Shown here piece after piece: positions 11,200 through 22,646 of a stretch of 64,000 bases of DNA. The position numbers and the translations under genes were made by a program. The DNA lies in contig NC_084819.1 of assembly GCF_963583255.1 (NCBI RefSeq), positions 21,073,460-21,137,459 on the forward strand, given 5' to 3'. Source of the stretch: Pyrus communis (taxonomy: Eukaryota; Streptophyta; Magnoliopsida; Rosales; Rosaceae). The notes under the pieces are model-generated. The model was not told the origin of the DNA, searched no databases, and worked only from the letters and a program-made list of their open reading frames with translations. Within the stretch, counting starts at the first letter, position 1; each line of letters starts with the position of its first letter.

Positions 11200-12185
11200 T
11201 TGATCCTAAACTTGAGATTACCGACATGTTCCAAGGCTCCAAACTTTGACTGGTTTTTGGTCATTAATGATTCAAACGCCTCCTGGTTGTTCCTAGTCAT
11301 TGACGTTTCAATAACTTCCTGGTATCAATGCTACCATTAACAATAGCTTTCTCCTCCTCATCGTTGGTAATAGACAATTTAATACCTTCCCGGCTACCAA
11401 CACTACCATTGCTCTTTCCTTCCCTACCCCCCCCCCCCCCCCCCCCCCTTCTACTTGGTAAATCTTAATTTATCATGCACCTTTCAAACTATGATCAATA
11501 ACTTTCACTTCCAGTGATCCACTAAGCTTCAATTCTTAGTCATATTGTTCACAAAGAAATTTCTTATCAACCACTCAGTTCTCTTGCATCAAGAAACAGT
11601 CCTGATGAGTGTTCAAATCAGTAGCAAAAATATTATTATGTATTACCAATTTCTCTAGAACCATGCAAAGAGTGAATCATGTTCTTGAATTTTATAAGCA
11701 AGTCGAGCCGAGAAGAGGGACTCGATAAAGACGGTCGCATGTTCACTCTCTCTGCCGTTTTTCTCTCCCTCTTCTTCATCAACTCGTTCACTTTCTCTGC
11801 ATAATACTTCTATATTCATCTTGATCTTTGATGCCTCTAAAACCACTATTTTTGTTTTTTTGACGCTTGTAAACCCTAGTAGAAGCAACTTTTTCTTCAT
11901 CATGATTGATCAATTTTGCTTTCTTTGATTTGCTTTCAAACTAAATAAAACCCATCAATTTTCTATCGTCAGCAAATCAATTTCTTCGTTCTGGTCTCTT
12001 GCCACTTGTTTAATCTCTTCTAAAATTATGTTAAAAGACTCAAAATTCCGCGTGTGGATCTTTTCCCTAACTTGATAGACCATTGTCATCTCTGTCTTGT
12101 TCTTTAGTTCCTTGGAACTTAAGAAAACACCAGTTCTTAATTGATTAAATTCCGAAACAAAGAACTGAAAGGAGGAGAACCGAGT
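11200..12185 (-). pseudogene. Decayed B3-domain (DUF313-type) gene, copy 1
   Basis: Read on the minus strand, this segment follows the better copy at 13792-14941 piece by piece. It has a MMKKK start-of-block, a lysine/glutamate-rich linker (about 11655-11903), then a frame reading KFKNMIHSLHGS that matches FKEKIASLHGY. Next comes FEHSSGLFLDARELSG against FSSGLVSRCQ, a TGGATC..CTAAG-like stretch, and the serine-rich tail region (about 11215-11420). Several stops and frame changes prevent any protein. A 20+ base poly-C run (11427-11449) lies within it. Assignment rests on alignment by eye to copy 2. Confidence 0.55.
11427..11449. repeat. Poly-C tract
   Basis: A run of about 23 C residues, very rare in AT-rich plant DNA. 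The exact length is likely unreliable. Confidence 0.9.
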
Positions 12186-12423
12186 AATGTTACTTGGATT
12201 AAAATTTCAAAGGGATTCTTGGAGATATAGGCAGAACCCATTCCTTGGTGAACAAGCAAAAGAATAAGTATTCCTCAACCTAAAAAAGCAATTATGATAT
12301 AGCTTTTCTATTCTTATTTCACTTGGATTGAAATTAAAACAGCTAATTACTGAATTTAAGTAAACATTATTAAGAGCATCTCTACCAATTCCCAATTGCT
12401 CTTGTAATTGGGTGAAACAAATT

Positions 12424-12610
12424 CTGCCACCAAAAAAAAAAAAACAACAAAGTTTTATCCCATTAAGTGGCGTCGGTTGTATGAATCCTAGAATGTCATT
12501 GACCTGGGTTTTGCGCCCAAGTCTTTAGTTAGCTCTAAGTGCTCCATATCTTTTTTTAGTCTCTTTCAAAGTTTCTCTAGGTTTTTCTCTACCCCTTTGG
12601 TCTTGGGACT
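12424..12610 (-). mobile_element. 3' fragment of an RTE-type LINE / Au-SINE-like tail
   Basis: The minus strand ends with CGACGCCACTTAATGGGATA then AAACTTTGTTGT and a T-run, the conserved tail shared by plant RTE LINEs and Au-type SINEs. Upstream, a degenerate reading frame resembles the C-terminus of the LINE RT protein, with the pattern KG.EK.LEKL...KDMEHLELT. About 185 bp, 5'-truncated and not coding. Confidence 0.6.
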
Positions 12611-13791
12611 ATATTTCATAATCGCATGAATGAAATAATGCTATGCTGATTGTCAAAACAGAGGAAAATTTTAGAAAACACACAATCACCACCTTCCTTC
12701 TTATCATAATATAAGCAAGGAAGCACTTCAAATGGCTAGGTAGTGACATAAACCAATCGTTACCGGGCGAAACCAAGAATCTTCGGGGATAATATACAGA
12801 CATCGCACAGGAACTCAACTATTAGGCAGAATTAATTAATCTTTATGATCCAAGAACCACAGGGTGCATAAGCGCATAAGATTAAATTGCGACACAAATG
12901 CTTCAACAAATTATTGAGAAAAACAAATACTACATATATATGATGATCAAAGACTTAATCTACTTATATACGTCTTGCATATAAACCAACAATGTTATGT
13001 ATATTGTTTTTATTCCGTAACTGGCAACTAGCAGCAAGCACACGCACAACCATACCACAATTCATATTCCAAACGCTCAATCACACCACTTTCCTTCTTA
13101 AAATATTCCCTCTGATATTATAAATTAAGTCGCAATGATAGGAGGGGTAGGAAGCCTACGACGGAAGCTCACTGCGATCCTCCAAAGCCAAGAACCATTG
13201 ATGGAGTAGATGGGGGCCGTGATATATAGATCGCAGCCTGCAGCACATCACTACCAGAGGAAATGCCATTTTATATACGATTTGAATTGCTGAACAGGAA
13301 AACTTTGTTCTTCCATTGAAACATCTGACAATTCTAATAACCACAGGGCGTATAACTGCAAAAGATTTCATTACAACGCAAATTAATTAATACATGCATA
13401 AGAGTTACAATATTGCTGTTAATTAACATGGCCTTTAATTAAACTAGCCAGTAATGTCCAAGGGATAACAAAGATTCTAACTTTATCGATCTTCGCAGGT
13501 TCTAGTTTCATTGATCTCAAGCATCTACGGTTGAATGGTTCACTGTTAGTCCTTACTGACATGACAGAGACTAATTGTCCTCAAAATTAAACCTCTTATA
13601 AGAAGAAAAATTTCATTCCTTAAAAGTATGTGAATTCCATCAGTCCATTTTCAATACGTGATACGTCCAACGACCGCATGCAGAAAAACATTTGTCAATG
13701 GTCGCGTACGGAAGAATAATCACATATAACCATCTAATCTTCCATAAATATATGAACAAAAAACTCTTCCATTAAGTAAAATTTAAAGGAT
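12611..13791. other. Intergenic DNA between the two B3 pseudogenes
   Basis: No gene is supported. Two similar stretches, near 12845-12900 and 13330-13390, share ACCACAGGGTGCATAA-like sequence, GATTAAATTGCGAC / GATTTCATTACAACGC and a following AT-rich block. This suggests a further old local duplication of 3' flanking DNA. Confidence 0.5.
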
Positions 13792-14941
13792 CTACAAAAC
13801 AGAAACAGCAGTCTCAATTTTTGCAAGTGTTACGTTTCGGAACTTGATACTGACATGTTGTCTAGTGGCTCCAGACTCCAACGGCTTCTTGGTTGCTGAT
13901 GATTCATTTACTTCCTGGCTGGCACTCACGCTACTACTATTACTACAACCGTTTGTATTTTTTTTCCACTCCTCATTTTTCTCTGTCATCGACGATTCGG
14001 CAGCTTCCTGCCTATCAACAGTGCTGCTAGTAATAGCATTAACATCTTTTTTAAGCTTAACCACTGCAAAGCGGATAGATTTTTTGCTGGCAAGATTGGG
14101 ATTGTTAACTCGAAAAAACCAAACCTGTATCGTATCCCCCATCTTAAACCCAACCCCCTCATCCCTAGAAATTGACCTCAATAGGAAAAATTATTGTTGT
14201 TGTGAGCTTTCCACTTGGTCGACCCTAAATCATCATGCACCTTTAAGCATGGATCTATCACTTTCACATATACCAATCCCTTGTCGTTCAATCTTTTATC
14301 ATCTTCGCAGAGAAAGTTCTATTAATCCTTTGATTCACTGGCATCGAGAGACGAGACCACTGCTGAAATCAGTCTTGAAAAGTTGCTTCTGGATCACCAA
14401 TTGCACTTGGTAACCATGCAAGGATGCAATCTTTTCCTTGAATTCATTAGGCAACTCCGGCATTGGAGACGGAATTGATGGAGCGGATGGTTTTGTGTTC
14501 GCCACTTTCTTGGCCGGCTTCTGCTTCTTCTTCTTCATCATCGACATGCTACGTTGCTCTTCAAGATCCTCATCACAATCCTTATAGGATTCGTATTCAT
14601 CTCTCCTGCTTCGGCTGCTGCATCTGTAATCAAGCTTCCTGTCTTTCTGATGGTAAGAAACAGAAGCAGGTTTTTTTTTCATCATAGTAAGCAGAAGTAG
14701 CTTTCCGCTTCTTCGCTTCTCTGAATTTCTTGGCGGCTTTTCTTTCAAATTCAACCAAATCAATCACAACTCTCTTTTGGAGCAAGTCAAGTTCTTCGTC
14801 TCGGTTTCTCGCGACTGCTTTCACCTTCGCCAGAAGTTTGTTGAAAGACTCAACTTTAAGCTTCCGCACATCATCCCATGTTATTGTTGTGGGAATTTTG
14901 AGACTCCTATTGTCCCACATCGGGAAACATTGGATTATCAA
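13792..14941 (-). pseudogene. B3-domain (DUF313-type) transcription factor pseudogene, copy 2
   Basis: Minus-strand frames spell the parts of a plant B3 protein of the DUF313 type (At2g31720/At1g05920 relatives), whose B3 fold binds DNA in the nucleus. The order is: a helical N-terminal block with WDDVRKLKVESFNKLLAK and LVEFERKAAKKF; a basic linker; ELPNEFKEKIASLHGYQV then LVIQKQLFKTD; RLSMPVNQ in another frame; RLNDKGLVYVKVIDPCLKVH; and GVGFKMGDTIQVWFFRVN with IRFAVVKL. These pieces lie in at least four frames. One break is in a 9-base T run (14671-14679), with others near 14350, 14310 and 14180. The 5' end is cut off by the insertion that begins near 14879. Together with copy 1 it marks a tandem duplication that has died. 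Confidence 0.8.
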
Positions 14942-15592
14942 TGGTCTTTATATAGGTCAAGTCCTTTGGAATAATACATCGGATTTTGACCATTTGAAAA
15001 TGGATTGAAGTTGAAGGTTTTATGGTTGTTGAGTTAAGTTTTTAATTAATTTATTCATTAAAAAAACGTTTTGATTAAGAGACACATCTCTTAGAAAGAG
15101 TTGTGTATATTTGCAATCATAATTTTCAAGTATCATCATTTTTTTCTTCCTCTTTAATTAATCATCTTTTCTTCCTTTTTAATTAATTATTAATTAAAAA
15201 AAATTTTGATTAAGAGACACCTGCAATCATAGTTTCCAAGTATCATCATCTTTTTTTCCTCTTTTTTTCTTTTGTACAAAATTCCCAAAAAGTAAACACA
15301 CAAAACAATTTGCTAGAATTATATAATCTAGTACAGGTTGTAGAATTAGGTAATTGTATCCTAGTCGAGCAGACGTTGTAGAACTACAAGCAGAAAAGTG
15401 GGATAGAAATACTGTTTGAATGACATAACTTTTGCGCTAGCCTCTACCTTTGATTCATTCAAGTTAATATCATTTTAATTTATGTATTTATTGTGTAATT
15501 TCATTCTGTATTGTAAGTATTTTTGAGTAATAAAGTATAAATATTTCAAGTTTTATATTCTGTTATTTTTGTTTCTAAATTGTTCTCCAACA
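14879..15592 (+). mobile_element. Putative LTR (solo) inserted in B3 copy 2
   Basis: About 710 bp starting TGTTATTGTTGTGGGAATTT and ending TTCTCCAACA. It has TCCCACATCGGG near the start, a TATATAGG promoter-like motif (14948-14955) and AATAAAG near 15529, as in Copia LTRs. B3 copy 1 runs through without this sequence, so it is an insertion. An internal duplication repeats GATTAAGAGACAC...AAGTATCATCAT at about 15070-15140 and 15208-15250. No target duplication is evident at these ends, though ATCATCC occurs on both sides, so the boundaries are approximate. Confidence 0.5.
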
Positions 15593-18089
15593 ATCATCCT
15601 CTCCATATTCTATTTCTCGGAACTCAAAGATCACTAGTTCTTAGGTGTATGAACTGTGAGTCGTCACCTAGCTACTTAAACAATGGAATTTCTGAAACGT
15701 AGGAGGAATGGAGATAGCAAAGAATGTTTCGTGCGATTTTGGAGGGCAAGACTGTACTGCTGGTAGGTTTTTATAAGAAAATAAACACTGTCCTTGTTGA
15801 TCAAGTAAAAGAAGCAGGAACTATTTCCTAAACCTACAAGGACAATTGGAATTACTACTAGACATGGGTAATCAACTAAGGCTTCGAATTCCTTATTTCA
15901 CCTGGATTTTATATTTATTTTTTTAACTTTCGGCTTTCCCAGTACTGGTTTGTTACCTTAACGAATCGAAAAAATATCAAAAAATCTTCACCGGATTAAA
16001 AGAAGCAGATGGTCTGTTAAGTAATTTAAAGGGTGGCGCTGGTGGTAGTTTTCCTAAACGTGTGGGAATTTTTTCTTCTCGTACTGTAAGTAGGGGTGAA
16101 TGTTTTGGAGTCAATTTAATTTTGACTGACACTGCAATACTAATTAGTAACTAGGCAAAAATAAGTAAGAGAGAAGGCCAAAAAGCAAGTAATTAACTTG
16201 ACTGCCAAGTAATAATTAAAAAAGCAAATGACATTTTAATTAATATGGTGGCGGAAAACAATTATCCTCTATGTAATATGGCGCAAGTCGATTGTCACCA
16301 ATTCTCTACCCCCTAACAACTAACTATTTAACACACTAACATTGTCACTTTATTAAAAATAAAATAAAAATGTGCTTTTGACCCCTAACAACGAACTTTT
16401 TAACTCATAACGTTATCTTTCTGCTAGACAATTATAATGAACAAATATGCTCTTGATCAACTTTAGAATTTTTAACTGAGTTTTTACCCTAAATTTTTTA
16501 AATCCTTTTTATACAACGATAAATTTACAGTATGGGGGGTGTGGTGAAATAAATTGGTTATGCACTCTCCATTTATGAAGTTTAATTCTAAGTCTTCTCA
16601 CTTACGAGTGAATAGAAATACAACTAGACATTTAATTTGTCCATTTGGTCGGTTACCTTACCTGACCTGGGTAGAATTCTAAACAGAATTCGCTTAGTTG
16701 GGGAGTATTAATTTCAAGTATGGCATGCATATGCAGGGCTTTGTTATCCTCCTAATTAACTGACAAATTAGCCTAGCTAGAATAAGTGAAATGTAATTGA
16801 ACATGAATTCAGCATGCAGTAGTAGTAAGTATTTGATGATTTGAATGAGATCCATCCAGAATTTAATACAGACTAGTCATAAAGGGCCTTTGGTTGTGTA
16901 CGATCGATCCACATAGCTTGATTACATATATGTGTGTGTATGTTATTTACTTATCTGCGCATTAGCTTTCTCAAACAAATGTATGCACAGGTGAGAAGAA
17001 AGAAGTAAAGGCTGTTCAAGGCTCTCAGAGTCGACTTCGACTTGAAGAAAAAGAAGAAAAGGCTGTTATTTTTGCAGTGGTGCTGCGGGTTCCAATTATA
17101 GTGCATTTTGCTGGTATCTCCATCGACTCAAGTCCCATGTAACTAGTGTTGGCCAGGGCTACAAAATAGTGTTTTTTTTTTTTTCTTCCGTAAGGGGTGG
17201 TGTTGCAGGCATCAAATAAGGTGTGCTACTCTACTTCTTGTATTAATTGTGGAAAGCTTGATCAACACTCGTCCTGGGACTGCCTAAAGATTAAGGGAGT
17301 GGAATTGGGACGTACGATTGCCGCATGCAGCGTCTAGGGAAGTTGTCGTCAAGTCATTCATGGTGGTTGCTTATGGTTGATTAATTTCCTCTGTATTTTC
17401 GTTATGTAGCTTAACCACTAGATGGTACTTTGTCTGTTCATATGCCATGTGATTTGTCTTTGAATAAGCTCTGATCTTCAGCGTCCGTGTGTTTAATTTG
17501 GGTTCGGTTTGCGCTTAATTGTACTTACTGAGCCACTGGTGGAGGCTTGTTCTCCTACACATTATATCACAAAAAGAACACTAAAGATTTAATTAGAGCT
17601 CATTTAGTTAAATATAAACTACACCGTCGAGACTAAAAATATGCCGAGGAATAATTTTTGATGTGGCTAAGTCGTCAGCCACAGTTACGTGGAAAATTCG
17701 TCACATATCGTCAATGGTGAAAGAAGAGACTCATAAGCAACTGTTTTCTTTTTGGCATGAAGAAAACGGTGGGGAAAGTTCTACCCGACATAAAAACAAA
17801 ATGAATTCTAAACAAAGTTTGCTATTTCCATGCTTGTTTGTGCAATTCTTAGTTTGCCTTATTTAGCTACTAATACACAACCCTAGCTAACTTTGGCTTC
17901 CTTCCTTGCAAAATGAAAACTGTGGCCCGGAATAGCAGAAACAAGAGTGGAAGGAGCATATCTGTAATTACATAATAATTAAAAAGAATTTGCTTATATT
18001 TATAGGAATTAATTAACTAAACTAGATCAATTACTCAATTAATAATATGGTACTCAAATATATCATTGGTGATGGTGATGAAGATGTCA
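15593..18089. other. Intergenic DNA
   Basis: The first few hundred bases (to about 15930) resemble the flank of B3 copy 1 (12090-12310) and so belong to the same old duplication. The rest is AT-rich without a supported gene; the final part presumably holds the neprosin gene's 3' untranslated region. Confidence 0.55.
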
Positions 18090-21000
18090 TCATGGGCATT
18101 GTGCATTTCTCCCAGGGCCACCATAGTAGAAGTGAGTGCCCCATTCATTGTTGTAGGAGCTCTTGATGTCGTAGCAATTGGTATTTTCAGCCAATGTTGA
18201 CACATCCCGGACCGAGCTGAGGCTGTTGTCCGAGTCCACAATCTCTAGGTTTCGAAAATAGCTTGCTTTCCCAAACCCGTCTTCAGCGAAATGACCCGAA
18301 CCCATTTGGGTGGCGGTATGCTCGCCGTTGGCCCTCGAGTTCACAATCTCGCCGCCCCATTCCACCATAGTTGCCTTGTCCGCCAAGTGTGTAAATAGCT
18401 CTGCTGGCCAGTACCCTACCAGGGTATTGTCCCCAAATCCCATCCACCAATTTCCTAGCTTTGGATCCTATAATTAAACATACACATGCATTCATTAACC
18501 AAATTGTTCCTCCACCTTAATTAATTTGTATGTTAATATTGGATGATTTGGATTACCTTCCATATAAGAATAGTGACATCGTATTGGTTGCTGGCATAGG
18601 ATGAGATTGGGGAAATGGAAGCTCCAATAGCTATCCTGCTGTTTGTTTGGATAAATCCGGAACACAGAAGATTGTAGCACCCAGTTGCTTGATATGAATC
18701 TGTCTGTATTTTTTTTTTTAAATAAATAAAATAGAAGATTAAACGATATTACTTCTTCGAATTCTTTGAAGTATATTAAAGTTATCAAATAATTAAACAA
18801 ATTAATATATGAATATTCATTGACATTGAAGCCTCTAACAATATTAAAGAATTAAATGGAGCCCATATTGCCAAATGATACATAGAGCAATATCCAAATA
18901 TCTATATTGTTGACTAACATGCATGCATATAGATTTTCAAAGCGCTAAGCCCATGCCCTAGAACTAGAATTTGCACAAAAAATGTGTAGTAGACTTGATA
19001 AAATTCTATTCTAGCTACCTCTAGAATAGGGTGTTATTTAATGAAATTGGAAAAATGTGTGTTAGAACCAACTTCTTCATTTCCCAATAATGTCCTAAAT
19101 GAAGACTTTCACATTACTACTTACGCAACGATTTTTCAGTATGTTAGAAATACTACTTGGTACACCAAGTGTTATCAAACAATTGGTTGAAATATTATTC
19201 TTTTCCAAGTGGCCAACCATCTGTATTATTATACTTGTTGTACCGGGTTGGGTTCTCGGCACATTGAAGAATCTCTCCTACTCAACATAGTTGTCACAAA
19301 AACAAATAGTTTTCATAAAATCTTTTATTTATTCTTTAAATAAATAAATAAACCTACTCAGCATAGTCAAAATATTCATAAGTAATTGTTTGTCAACCAT
19401 GTTGTTTAGTACTCAAATTAATTTGATGAATATATATATAAAAGGCTTATCACTTGTGCAATGTGATTAAAGTGTAACAAGTAATTTCTTAGTACGTAAT
19501 AAGTATTTACAGTTTGACATATAGTAATAAATACTTTATTAAAATTACACAAAGAAAAGCTTTTGTATGCATGACAAATTATGATTTACGCAAAGATTTG
19601 AGTATGGAAAATCACTAATCATTTTATTTTTTTTGGGAAAATAATCATGACAAATATATGCACCTAATTTGCAAGAGAGAAAGGGATAGAATCTGACCGT
19701 CCAGTAAGTGAACAATCTAGGTCTGCTGTCACCATAGAGCTCCGGACTGACCTGACTAGTGGAACAATCAAGGCTTCAGGAAATCGAAATTCAACTAATA
19801 CCATATTCAAAGTAGATAATAGTAGTATTAAAAAAATGGGATAATCCTCTTAATTAGAGGTGATTTAATAATTAGACCTAATTAAGTGTACAAATAAGTA
19901 ATAAATAATATAATAAATAAAATGGAAGAAGAACCTACCTGCCATCCAGCTTCTATGCTGTTGAGATCTGTGCCGTCGAACGACCCGGAAAGAACCCAAA
20001 TCTGTGAGAGACTGAACTCGTTTACCTGTTCGATCGAAGGGGTCCAAACATTGATTGTAGCCCTAGCGCCATATAACTCTTGGGATGTTCCAGTGTACGC
20101 GATTGCATGCTACATAATTTTCCATCATACAACATAATCTCTGTTAAATAATCAATTAATGACCATTTACTTGGAATTAGAAAATCTGTATTTTCTATGT
20201 CATTTTTACACTGTATTGTTTGTTTGTAAATTGACATCCCTTCTGATCATATTTGGATAAGGGGTAATTAATGCTAGGGAGACTTAATTTGTAAACTAAA
20301 TGATGTGGGTAGTGAATGATTGAATTATTACTTAAATGTTGATTAACATGTTTATTTTCTATTGATAACATATCATTTGACTTAAAAATTTGATATCCTT
20401 AATGTTATCTTTATATAAATATAGTTCCTAATTGTACTACGAATGGCTTTCTTTTAGACACTGGGTCTGTTTGTACGGGATGCTCCGGAGACTTTGCTTT
20501 TTAATAAAGTTCATCAAAAAAAGAAAAAAAAAAACTCAATTTAGAATACGTAATTAGTTTTCATACTGAATTTGTTGATTAGTTTATCAAAAAGTATATT
20601 CTACATAAAATTTAATAATTGTTAGATAATTGTAACATATAATCTTTATATCTAACAAAGATTGGCTTTTCGATAACTTAATTTATTGTCAAAGTATCAT
20701 ACTTCATGGTCCATGCATATTTAATTTTCAACAACCTATACACATTTAATTTTCAACAATATATACAATTAAGAAATCATCTATCTATAGCTAACATGAC
20801 CAAAAATTTAAAATATCAATGTATAGCTAACAAATTGTGTCATCCATTTAATGTTCTCGATTACTATGCATCATATCTAATTCCTTTAATTTTTTAACTA
20901 AAATCCAACTTAATTGCAAATAAAAAAGAAAAAGAAACACATGTTTCCAAGAAGATGATGCGATGAAGATGATCATGCAGTTGGAAAATATGTTGTTCTT

Positions 21001-22646
21001 TTTATAAATGGAAGTGTTATTGGCACTTCAAAAATTTTATTTTACACTTCTCACAAGTGCATTTTTCTTTCTAAATATAAAAAGTTTGGAATGTAGAATG
21101 ATAATTTTAAAGTACCAATAACAATTCTCTTTATAAAACAAATACCTAAATTATCTCTTCTATGAAATAGTATTCGAACTTTAGTAAAATCATCAAGCAC
21201 ACTACCCTGATCAATTATTATAGCTCGCATTTGCGGAAATAACACTTGTTATCATCATATCAAAATGATGATTAGGATGATATAATATATTATATGTAAT
21301 AGAACACATTTGTACATGCACGATTTGATGAATAAATGGAGGCTTAATTTGGACGGGGAAATCATTAGGGTTTACCTCATGGCCATTCCCACTGACCACA
21401 TCGGGGGCATCGACTCGCCTGGAAGCAAGATCAGCAGTAATATTCTTATTATTAATATTAAAACTGGTATGATGCTGTTTCTTCCCAAAGTCAAACAAAG
21501 ACTTGGCCCTCAGCACATCATCCATTGTGCTCCGCCGTATAGGAACCGTTCCTCTCGGACATCTTGTCCCATTTCTATGCCACATTTGCTGCAGTACCCA
21601 TGCACCCTTAATCACTCCTCCTCCTCCTTGATTAGCAGTGGCATTAATCACATTATTATTATCCTTAATCCCATCCAATTCGTCGTCATTATTTTGCTTC
21701 ATCTTCTTTGTTACTACTGCTTTTGGCCTTTCTGGTGCCTTCCTCTGCAGTTACACGTACATAAATATGATTACACAACAAATGAATAATGCATCAACAC
21801 CAAACCCTAGCTCATGATTTATGCGACACCATTTAATTGACCTAACGAACTGTTTTTCTTTTGATACAAGCGGTTTTTTCACTAATCATCTAAATTACAT
21901 GTAGGAAAATTCAAATTTAGGTACAAATCTTTTTACACTAAATAAATCTAAATTACAAAAAAGAATTCGAACGCAAGTACAAAAGGATCAATGCAGCACT
22001 ACTGTGACTAATTATATTTTTAAGGAGGGTAGAGTGATGTGTGTGTGTAGAGGAATAAATATTCAAAACCCCATCTTTTATTTGACAAAAAAAAACCCCC
22101 ATCTTTAAAAAAGTTACAAAAGTTAAATGTAAAGCTACAAATTCAATAAATTGTTGGGGAGTGAGAAAGGTCAACTTTTTAAGCTTTTTTTGTACCTGGA
22201 TCTTGTGATTCTTTAAAAGAGGGTGATCCAAAGCTGGCTGTTTTCTTTTATGAACGCAATCTATGATATCTCCATCTGGACTCTGCAAAAATTGAAGGGA
22301 AAATTAATGTATATACATATGAAAGTACCAAATAATTATAAGCTAAATAATTTGATTTAATAATTATTACAAATTGTGAAAAAAGTCATAAAAATGCACA
22401 TACTTGAATGGTCATAACAGCTGGCTTGTTGATCTTGTTCAAGTGCTTCTCGATCCTTTCCAGTCTCAAGCTGCTAACTTGCTTATTATGCCTTGTGTAT
22501 TTCAGCTTTCCAGAATAAGCAGCTTCCACAGAAAGTGAAAAATTTTGGAAAAATATGCTGATGAGAAAAAAGTGCTTCAGAAGAAGAACAGGTGACAAGT
22601 GCTTTTCTTTCTTGTTCCTTCCACCAAGAGTAGTAGTAGTCCCCAT
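18090..22646 (-). CDS. Secreted neprosin-domain protein (DUF239 / DUF4409)
   Basis: Seven exons with GT-AG borders join in frame: 22404-22646, 22196-22282, 21376-21744, 19939-20109, 19698-19751, 18557-18703 and 18090-18467. They give about 482 residues. Neprosins are secreted prolyl endopeptidases with a glutamate catalytic pair; most plant copies are untested. A hydrophobic N-terminal segment (about 19-41, [17 protein letters not shown]) suggests a signal sequence. The activation-peptide region carries [20 protein letters not shown] (82-101). The C-terminal neprosin domain shows [55 protein letters not shown] and a [16 protein letters not shown] block, ending [10 protein letters not shown]. 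An Asn/Gly-rich insert (about 129-150, [14 protein letters not shown] then a Gly run) sits between propeptide and catalytic domain. No lesion was seen. Whether it is an active protease cannot be judged here. Confidence 0.9.

Noticed and set aside
13156..13371. 71-codon minus-strand ORF
   Set aside because: No resemblance to a known family and no codon bias; treated as chance.
14869..15599. ATCATCC on both sides of the LTR-like insertion as its target duplication
   Set aside because: The repeat is not directly adjacent to both TG and CA ends and is longer than the usual 5 bp; left as uncertain.
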